NCBI GenBank assembly: GCA_002288455.1
Contig: NEUS01000013.1
Coordinates: 1-51,816 of the forward strand
Direction: 5' to 3'
From: Opitutia bacterium Tous-C1TDCM
Lineage (GTDB): Bacteria; Verrucomicrobiota; Verrucomicrobiia; Opitutales; Opitutaceae
Length of the DNA: 51,816 nt
The notes beneath the pieces are model-generated. The model searched no databases, had not been told where the DNA came from, and saw nothing but the letters and a program-made list of their open reading frames with translations. The position numbers and the translations under genes are program-made. This document shows positions 45,802-51,816 of this stretch, one piece after another. Within the stretch, counting starts at the first letter, position 1; every line of letters starts with the position of its first letter.

Positions 45802-47175
45802 TCAGCCGCGCGCGAGCCGCTTGAACATCCGGTAGGTCGTCTCGATGCCTTTGCGCATGACGTCGAGGTTGAAGCTCTCGTTCGGCGCGTGGAGATTATC
45901 CTCCGGCAGGAAGAGTCCCATCATCACCGAATCCAGACCCGTGACGCGCTTGATCTCGGCGATGATCGGCACGCTGCCGCCCTCGCGGAGATACAAGGGC
46001 GGTCGCCCCCACACCTCGTTGACCGCCTCATGCGTGGCGCGGAAAACCCGGGCGAGCACGGGCGGCTGGTTGGCCGGCGTATTGGAACGGTCGGGCGGCA
46101 CGACGACATAGGGTTCGCCCTTGTGCTGGTCGACGAAGTCGATCTTCACGCCCTTCGGCGCGCGGGCGCGGATCGTATCCATGACCAGGCGCTTGATCTT
46201 GTCCGGCTCCTGGTTCGGCACGAGACGGCAGCTGATCTTCGCGAAGGCCTTGCTCGGGATGACCGTCTTGGTGCCCTCGCCCTGGTACCCGCCGCCGATG
46301 CCGTTGAACTCGAGCGTCGGCTGGAAGCGCAGCGACTCGAACGGCGTGAAGCCCGGCGTGGTGTAGAACGTGTCGATGCCGAGGAAGTCGGCGTAGGCTT
46401 TTTCGTCCGCGCCGAGCTTGCGCAATTCGTCCCGCTCCCAGGGATGGACGTCGAGCACGGTGTCGTAGAACCCGGGCACGTTCACACGGCCCTCGGGCGT
46501 GTGCAGCGTGGCGAGGATCTCGGCCAGGGCCTGAATCGGGTTTCTCAATACGCCGCCGTGCAGGCCGGAATGGAGGTCGCCCTTGGCGCCGGTGACGTGG
46601 ACGTCGAAGAGCGCCAGGCCGCGCAGGCCGCAGGTGAGGACGACCTGCTGCTCGTTCGGCAGGGCCGTATCCGAAAGGAAAACACAGTCCGCGGCCCGGA
46701 GCTTGTCCGCGTAGCGCTCGAGGAACTTCGGGAAACTCGGGCTGCCGATCTCTTCCTCGCCCTCGATCAAAAAGGTCAGCCGCAACGGGACCGCGGGGTC
46801 CTCCTCCAGCAGGCGCGCGATCGCCGCGATGATCGTCATCAGCGGGCCCTTGTTGTCGGCGGCGCCGCGGCCGTAGAGGCGGTTGCCGACCAAGGTCGGC
46901 TCGAAGGCGGGCGTTTTCCAGAGGTTGAGCGGGTCGGCGGGCTGGACGTCGTAGTGGCCGTAGATGACGACGTGGGGCCAGTCCGGCTGGCCGCCGCGCT
47001 GGGCAAAGATCAGCGGATGCAGGTCGGTCGGCACGACGTCGACGGCGAAGCCGAGCGAACGCAGCAGACCGGAGACGAATTCCTGGGCGCCCTGCATGCC
47101 GGCCTTGGCTTTCGGGTCGGTCGAGACGCTGGCGTGCCGGATGAACTCCTTCAGTTTTTCAACGGGATCGAACAT
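45802..47175 (-). CDS. M20-family dipeptidase/metallopeptidase
   Basis: A 457-residue zinc peptidase of the M20/M25/M40 family. Metal ligands and catalytic residues are recognised in VVIYGHYDVQPAD, YGRGAADNKGPL, IEGEEEIGSPS (catalytic Glu pair) and LSDTALPN, plus the dimerisation-domain His in LHSGLHGGVLRNP and the late His in DNLHAPNESF. It most resembles dipeptidases such as DUG1/CNDP-type and PepV relatives, acting on short peptides in the cytoplasm. No signal peptide. It is followed, in the reverse direction, by the pal terminator. Confidence 0.93.
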   Translation of the reverse strand: MFDPVEKLKEFIRHASVSTDPKAKAGMQGAQEFVSGLLRSLGFAVDVVPTDLHPLIFAQRGGQPDWPHVVIYGHYDVQPADPLNLWKTPAFEPTLVGNRLYGRGAADNKGPLMTIIAAIARLLEEDPAVPLRLTFLIEGEEEIGSPSFPKFLERYADKLRAADCVFLSDTALPNEQQVVLTCGLRGLALFDVHVTGAKGDLHSGLHGGVLRNPIQALAEILATLHTPEGRVNVPGFYDTVLDVHPWERDELRKLGADEKAYADFLGIDTFYTTPGFTPFESLRFQPTLEFNGIGGGYQGEGTKTVIPSKAFAKISCRLVPNQEPDKIKRLVMDTIRARAPKGVKIDFVDQHKGEPYVVVPPDRSNTPANQPPVLARVFRATHEAVNEVWGRPPLYLREGGSVPIIAEIKRVTGLDSVMMGLFLPEDNLHAPNESFNLDVMRKGIETTYRMFKRLARG

Positions 47176-47262
47176 CCGGCTACCGTTGCCGAAACGTCCG
47201 GGCGCGCAAACCGGAAAGCGCGGCCGGACCGCGTGGTTGAGCCGGCGGAACGGACCGTAACG

Positions 47263-48090
47263 TCAATTCGAATACCGGCCGCGGTTCTGTTCGTACAGCG
47301 GCAGGACCTGCGGCATCAGCGCTTCGAGGTCGGCGATGCGTTTCGCGTCGGAGGGATGCGTCGACAGCAGGTTCTCCAGCTTGGCCGCGGAGCCGGCCGG
47401 GGCCGCTCCCCCGCCCTGCTTCTGGGCCATCATCTTCCGCCAGAAGGTGACCGCGGCGCGCGGGTCGTAGCCGGCGCGGGCGGCGTAGATCGCCCCCATG
47501 CGGTCGGCCTCGCTTTCGTTGCCGCGGGAGTGCGGCAGGACGCGCCCGACCGTCGTGAGCCCGCCGTAGGCAAGGGCGAAGAGCTGGCGCTTGCGTTCGT
47601 CCTCGGTCTTTTCCGCGACGACGGCCTGGCCGAGGGCGCCGACCCCGGCGATGACCATGGCTTCGGACATGCGCTCGGCCCCGTGACGCGCGATCACGTG
47701 GCCGATCTCGTGGCCGATGACGGTGGCGAGTTCCGCATCGCTCTCCGCGAGGGCGAGCAGACCGGTGTACACGCCCACTTTGCCGCCCGGGAGCGCGAAC
47801 GCGTTCGCCTGCTTCGATTCGAAGACCACGAATTCCCACTTCGCGTCGGGCAGGGCGTCGCCCACGGCCGCGGCGATGCGTCCGCCGACGCGGGCGACCC
47901 GCGCTGTGGCGCCGCCGTCGGCCGAGACCTTTTCCTGCTGGCGGATGCTCTGGAACGATTGCGCGCCCAGCGCGACTTCCTCGCCCTGGGAGAGAAGGAC
48001 GAGGGATTTGCGCCCGGTGACGGGATTGGTGTAGCAGCCGCCGAGCAGGGCGGCGGCGAGCAGGGGCAGCAGGCAGCGGAGGTGGCGCAT
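47263..48090 (-). CDS. M48-family lipoprotein metallopeptidase
   Basis: A 275-residue zinc peptidase with a lipoprotein signal (LLAAALLGGC, Cys19). The zinc site HEIGH (His127, Glu128, His131) sits in VIGHEIGHVIARHGAERMSE and the third ligand Glu in SRGNESEADRMG. The fold is that of BepA/LoiP/YfgC-like periplasmic proteases that clear misfolded outer membrane proteins. The region KLENLLSTHPSDAKRIADLE is conserved in such enzymes. Located between purH and the M20 gene on the same strand; purH ends 44 bases upstream. Confidence 0.93.
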   Translation of the reverse strand: MRHLRCLLPLLAAALLGGCYTNPVTGRKSLVLLSQGEEVALGAQSFQSIRQQEKVSADGGATARVARVGGRIAAAVGDALPDAKWEFVVFESKQANAFALPGGKVGVYTGLLALAESDAELATVIGHEIGHVIARHGAERMSEAMVIAGVGALGQAVVAEKTEDERKRQLFALAYGGLTTVGRVLPHSRGNESEADRMGAIYAARAGYDPRAAVTFWRKMMAQKQGGGAAPAGSAAKLENLLSTHPSDAKRIADLEALMPQVLPLYEQNRGRYSN

Positions 48091-48134
48091 AGAGCGGAGG
48101 CGGCCCGCGGTCCGGGGAACCGGCCGGGCCAAGG

Positions 48135-49694
48135 TCAGTGTTTGAAGTGGCGGCTGGCGGTGAAGACCATGGCCATGCCGCGGGCGTCGGCGGCGGCGAT
48201 GACTTCGGCGTCGCGGATGGCACCGCCGGGCTGGATGGCGGCGGTGGCGCCGGCATCGGCGGCGGCGAGCAGGCCGTCGGGGAACGGGAACAGCGCCTCG
48301 CTGGCGACGACGGAACCGCGGAGATCGAGCCCGGCTTCGCCGGCCTTCCAGACCGCGATGCGGGAACTGTCGACGCGGGCCATCTGGCCGGCGCCGACGC
48401 CGAGCGTCTGCTCGCCGCGGCAGTAGACGATGGAATTGGATTTCACGTGCTTGCCGACCTTCCAGCCGAAGAGCAGCGCGGCCCATTCGTCCGGCGTGGG
48501 TTCGCGTTTCGTGACGACCTTGAATTCGCGCACGTTGCCGAGAGTGCGGTCGCGGTCCTGCACGAGGACGCCGCCCACCACGGAACGGATTTCCTGCAAC
48601 GCATCCGCGCCGATGCCGCCCTTGGCGATCATGAGGCGGAGGTTTTTCTTTTTGGCGAAAATCGCGAGCGCCTCGTCGCTGAAGCGCGGGGCGATGATCA
48701 CCTCGGTGAAGATTTCGGCGATGGCCTTGGCGAGGGTTTCGTCGAGCGTCTGGTTGACGACGATGATGCCGCCGAAGGGCGCCTGGCGGTCGGTGGCGTA
48801 GGCCTTTTCCCAGGCTTCGATCAACGTATCCGCGCTGGCCACACCGCAGGGGTTCGTGTGCTTGAGGATCGCGACGGTGGGGCGCTCGAATTCGCCGATC
48901 AGGTAAGTGGCGGAGGTGATATCGAGAAGGTTGTTGTAGGAGAGTTCCTTGCCCTGAAGTTGCGCGAAATGCTCGTGGAAGGTGCCGTAGAGCGCGGCCT
49001 TCTGGTGGGGGTTCTCGCCGTAGCGGAGGGCTTGGGCTTTCGGCCAACTCAGGGAGAGCGTGGCCGGGAAACCGCTCAGGGCCTCGAGGTCGGGCTCGGC
49101 GGCCTGGCTTTCGAGGTAGCGGGCGATGGCGGCGTCGTAGGCGGCGGTACGCTGGAAGACCTTGAGGGCGAGGCGGCGGCGGAGTTCGAGCAGCTGGTCG
49201 GGGGCGGACGTTTCGGCGGCGAGCGCGGCGACGACGGCGGTGTAGTCGGCCGGATCGCAGACGACGCTCACACTTTCGTGGTTCTTGGCGGCGCTGCGCA
49301 GCATCGAGGGGCCGCCGATGTCGATGTTCTCGATCGCTTCCTCGAAATGCACGCCCGGTTTGGCGACGGTCTGTTCGAAGGGGTACAGGTTGACGACGAC
49401 CAGATCGATGAGGGCGATGTCGTTTTGCGCGGCTTGGGCGAGGTGGTCGGGCTTGTCGCGGCGGCACAGGAGCCCGCCATGGATCTTCGGGTGCAGGGTT
49501 TTGACGCGGCCTTCCATGATCTCGGGGAAGCCGGTGTGGCGACTCACCTCGGTCACGGGCAGGCCTTTTTCGGCGAGCAGTTTGGCGGTGCCGCCGGTGG
49601 AGAGCAGCGTGTAGCCGAGCTGCCGCACGAGGGCGGTGGCAAAGTCCACGAGGCCGGTTTTGTCCGAGACGGAGAGGAGCGCGAGTTTCGCCAT
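48135..49694 (-). CDS. purH: Bifunctional AICAR transformylase/IMP cyclohydrolase
   Basis: Performs the last two steps of purine synthesis, formylating AICAR and closing the ring to IMP. The 519-residue protein starts with the MGS-like cyclohydrolase domain ([64 protein letters not shown]) and continues with the transformylase domain ([25 protein letters not shown], the Lys-His catalytic pair, [40 protein letters not shown]). Start ATG at 49694 is the only fitting one. It is divergent from apaG with a 105-base gap. Confidence 0.98.
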   Translation of the reverse strand: MAKLALLSVSDKTGLVDFATALVRQLGYTLLSTGGTAKLLAEKGLPVTEVSRHTGFPEIMEGRVKTLHPKIHGGLLCRRDKPDHLAQAAQNDIALIDLVVVNLYPFEQTVAKPGVHFEEAIENIDIGGPSMLRSAAKNHESVSVVCDPADYTAVVAALAAETSAPDQLLELRRRLALKVFQRTAAYDAAIARYLESQAAEPDLEALSGFPATLSLSWPKAQALRYGENPHQKAALYGTFHEHFAQLQGKELSYNNLLDITSATYLIGEFERPTVAILKHTNPCGVASADTLIEAWEKAYATDRQAPFGGIIVVNQTLDETLAKAIAEIFTEVIIAPRFSDEALAIFAKKKNLRLMIAKGGIGADALQEIRSVVGGVLVQDRDRTLGNVREFKVVTKREPTPDEWAALLFGWKVGKHVKSNSIVYCRGEQTLGVGAGQMARVDSSRIAVWKAGEAGLDLRGSVVASEALFPFPDGLLAAADAGATAAIQPGGAIRDAEVIAAADARGMAMVFTASRHFKH

Positions 49695-49799
49695 GCGCCC
49701 GGGATGCAAAGGCCAAATGCGGGACGCGAAAAGCGGAATTGCGGAAGAAGCCGCGATTTTCCCGCTTTCGGATTCGCCGATTCCGGCTTTGGTTGCGGC

Positions 49800-50183
49800 G
49801 TGTCCCGCTCCCGCGAACTGCCCGGTCTCTCCGCCCGCCTCGACAAGCTGTGTTACCACCACGGCGGGGCGAGTCTGCCGACGGACAAGCCGCATGCGTT
49901 CGTCTATTTCATCACGATCAAGAACGGCTCCGACCGCACCGTGACCTTCCTCGGCCGCAAATGGGTGGTGCAGCACAGCGACGGCTCGCGACTCGTCGTC
50001 GAGGGCGACGGCATCGTCGGCGAGAAGCCGCGGCTCGAGCCGGGGGAGCAGTTTTCCTACAACAGCTACCACGTCACGGGCCTCGATGCTTCGGCGCAGG
50101 GCAGCTTCCACGGCGTGGACGAGCTCGGGCACCGGGTACACGTGGTGGTGCCGGCGTTCGCGCTGAGCATCCCGCGGGCCTGA
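49800..50183 (+). CDS. apaG: ApaG-domain protein
   Basis: A 127-residue protein of the ApaG (DUF525) family, a fibronectin III-like beta sandwich. Core sequence [37 protein letters not shown] and [20 protein letters not shown] match ApaG. The family is linked with Co2+/Mg2+ efflux phenotypes and Ap4A metabolism in enterobacteria, but its activity is not settled. The GTG at 49800 was taken as start because the family needs only about 125 residues. It precedes the beta-CASP RNase gene by 81 bases in the same direction. Confidence 0.88.
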   Translation: MSRSRELPGLSARLDKLCYHHGGASLPTDKPHAFVYFITIKNGSDRTVTFLGRKWVVQHSDGSRLVVEGDGIVGEKPRLEPGEQFSYNSYHVTGLDASAQGSFHGVDELGHRVHVVVPAFALSIPRA

Positions 50184-50264
50184 AGGCGGCCGGCCGGCGA
50201 CCGCCTCGCCGCGGGCAACTTCGTTCTCGTTCTTCGCCGGCAAATTGTTCTTTCTGGCCGGTTC

Positions 50265-51623
50265 ATGAAGCTAACAGACCTGAATCGCGACGGCGGCATC
50301 GGTGCCAACTCGCTGTTCATCCAACTCGGCGACCTCAACATCCTCGTCGATTGCGGGTTGAATCCGAAGAAAGTGGGCCGTTTGGCGACGCCGGACCTGA
50401 AGCCGCTGCGCGGCCTCACCCTCGATCTCATCATCATCACGCATTGCCATCTCGACCACATCGGCAGCCTGCCCGTCGTGATGCGGGAGCACCCGAACAC
50501 GCCGGTGATCATGACGACCTCGAGCCGCATGCTGATCGAGCGCATGCTGCACAATTCCGCCAACGTCATGGTGCGGCAGAAGGAAGAGGAAAACATCCCC
50601 GACTACCCGCTCTTCACGCACGACGAGATCGACCGTTGCGGCAAGCGCCTGACGGGCCTGCCCTTCGGCCACGCCAAGCATTTCCGCGGCGCGAAGGACG
50701 AAGTGGAGATCATTTTGCACCCCGCGGGCCACGTGGCGGGCGCGGCGGCGGTCGAAATCCGGCACAAGCACCGGCATATCTTTTTCACCGGCGACGTGCT
50801 GTTCGAGAGCCAGCGCACGCTGGCCGGCGCGAAGTTCCCGGCCGGGCATTTCGACACCATCGTGATGGAAACGACGCGCGGCACGACGGAGCGTCCGCTC
50901 GGCAAGGAGCGCGTCAATGAAGTCGCCCGCCTGATCACCGCGATCAACGACGCGATCCAGCGCGGCGGTTCCGTGCTGATCCCGGTCTTCGCCCTCGGGC
51001 GCATGCAGGAGATTTTCGCGATCATGCACGATGCGCGGAAGTTCGGCCGGCTGGTCGAATGCCCGATCTACAGCGGCGGCCTCGGCATCGATCTGGCGGA
51101 TTACTTCGACGAGATTTCCCGGAAGACCAAGCACGTGCAGTTCAGCCGCGGGATCCTGAAGGACCTGAAACTCAAGCCGACGCCGCGCAAGATGAAGGCC
51201 GGCGAGGATCCGGAGCAGAACGCGATCTACCTCGTGAGCTCCGGCATGATGGTCGAGCGCACGCCGAGCTACACGCTCGCATCCGGCCTGCTGGGCAACG
51301 CCCGCAACCTCATCGCCTTCGTCGGGTATTGCGATCCGGATACCCCGGGCGGCCACCTGCTCGCCGCCAAGCCGGGCGAGGAATTCGTTTTCGAAGCCGC
51401 GCACGTGAAGCAGAAGGTCAAGGCCAAGGTCGAGCGCTTCGAGTTGAGCGGGCACGCGGACCGCGAGGAACTGCTCGAGTTCGCGGTGCAGACCGGCGCG
51501 CGTTCCATCGTGCTGACGCACGGCGATCCGGCGGCGCGGGTGTGGTTCGCGGAACAGCTCAAGACCCTCGCGCCGCAATCCAAGGTGCTCGATCCGGTGC
51601 CGCTGCAGACGTATCAGGTCTGA
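50265..51623 (+). CDS. Beta-CASP metallo-beta-lactamase ribonuclease (CPSF/YSH1-like)
   Basis: A 452-residue metallo-hydrolase of the beta-CASP group. The first motif [13 protein letters not shown] carries zinc ligands His60, His62, Asp64 and His65; further ligands are in [16 protein letters not shown] and [14 protein letters not shown]. The beta-CASP region follows ([19 protein letters not shown], then ATDYFDEIS-like [12 protein letters not shown]), and the family-typical [40 protein letters not shown] and VLTHGDP. The overall look is that of archaeal aCPSF1/eukaryotic YSH1-like nucleases and bacterial relatives, acting on RNA; RNase J proper is longer. Its cellular target is unknown. Confidence 0.92.
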   Translation: MKLTDLNRDGGIGANSLFIQLGDLNILVDCGLNPKKVGRLATPDLKPLRGLTLDLIIITHCHLDHIGSLPVVMREHPNTPVIMTTSSRMLIERMLHNSANVMVRQKEEENIPDYPLFTHDEIDRCGKRLTGLPFGHAKHFRGAKDEVEIILHPAGHVAGAAAVEIRHKHRHIFFTGDVLFESQRTLAGAKFPAGHFDTIVMETTRGTTERPLGKERVNEVARLITAINDAIQRGGSVLIPVFALGRMQEIFAIMHDARKFGRLVECPIYSGGLGIDLADYFDEISRKTKHVQFSRGILKDLKLKPTPRKMKAGEDPEQNAIYLVSSGMMVERTPSYTLASGLLGNARNLIAFVGYCDPDTPGGHLLAAKPGEEFVFEAAHVKQKVKAKVERFELSGHADREELLEFAVQTGARSIVLTHGDPAARVWFAEQLKTLAPQSKVLDPVPLQTYQV

Positions 51624-51627
51624 GGTT

Positions 51628-51673
51628 GCGCGCGCCAAGCGCGCGCCGCGGTTGAAAGTTGAAAGGTGAAAGC
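51628..51673 (+). repeat. REP-like unit: GC hairpin plus TTGAAAG tail
   Basis: Immediately after the beta-CASP gene stop, a 7-base stem GCGCGCG/CGCGCGC with 5-base loop (51628-51646) is followed by GGTTGAAAGTTGAAAGGTGA and more. The layout matches the two units at 27561-27721. It may serve as a transcription end for the upstream gene, though no T run follows. Confidence 0.65.
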
Positions 51674-51700
51674 CGGGAGGCCGGGGCGGGCGGGGTCGTG

Positions 51701-51742
51701 TCAGAACATAGGTAACACTTCTGTTTCAGAACATAGGTAACA
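51701..51742. repeat. Tandem 17-base direct repeat, possible insertion sequence end
   Basis: TCAGAACATAGGTAACA occurs exactly twice in the same orientation, at 51701-51717 and 51726-51742, spaced by 25 bases. Repeated short sequences of the ACATAGGTAACA kind commonly mark ends of DDE-transposase insertion sequences in environmental genomes (recollection). No transposase is visible in the 74 bases left before the window ends, so the assignment is tentative. Confidence 0.5.
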
Positions 51743-51816
51743 GGTGGGTGACAGTTGGTGTTGATGGAGGCAGAGGGTTAAGAAGCACGCAGACGTGCGG
51801 GTTCCAAGCCGCGGCT

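Overview
The window is GC-rich chromosomal DNA with bacterial gene organisation: tightly packed genes, ATGA stop/start overlaps, hairpin terminators and few clear Shine-Dalgarno sites. Gene content (an OleA/OleB pair beside a type II fatty-acid-synthase-like set with two CrtI-like flavoproteins, an unusually long signal peptidase I, housekeeping genes of Gram-negative type, Pal, OprD-like porin) suggests a member of the Verrucomicrobia, most likely Opitutaceae-like. That assignment is inference from gene content, not from a marker-gene comparison.

Left part (1-11.1 kb): a membrane PAS sensor cut by the left edge, alaS, then a tightly overlapped three-gene signalling operon (multi-PAS histidine kinase, stand-alone receiver, hybrid kinase with receivers at both ends). 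11.1-14.9 kb: leuB, then the ruins of a type I restriction-modification operon. HsdM and HsdS are fused into one remnant and HsdR has lost its motor core; an apparently intact Phd/PIN toxin-antitoxin pair sits between them. 14.9-20.2 kb: metallo-hydrolase, ribD, a secreted esterase/SMP-30 fusion and an OprD-like porin. 20.3-22.4 kb: an ECF sigma factor with a C-terminal extension, its DGPF partner with a matching promoter upstream, and a 507-base gene-free stretch with strong inverted repeats.

Centre (22.4-32.5 kb): galE, then the most unusual region, a lipid locus reading rightward: ketosynthase, acyl carrier protein, CrtI-like flavoprotein, secreted TIM-barrel isomerase-like protein, second CrtI-like flavoprotein, FabZ-like dehydratase, FabI-like enoyl reductase, OleA and OleB. 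It reads as a dedicated acyl chain builder feeding head-to-head condensation, but OleC and OleD are not next to OleB. A terminator and two repeat elements split it into three probable transcription units.

Right part (32.5-51.8 kb): housekeeping genes. Leftward: malQ, lepB, lepA, fabD, a secreted protein of unknown function, pilT. Rightward: dapA-dapB-ruvA. Then an ECF sigma/anti-sigma pair, tRNA-Lys placed 16 bases before a NarL-type response regulator, pal, an M20 peptidase, an M48 lipoprotein peptidase, purH, apaG and a beta-CASP metallo-RNase. The right edge holds a REP-like unit and a 17-base tandem direct repeat that may be the end of an insertion sequence. Interspersed repeats of two families occur between genes.
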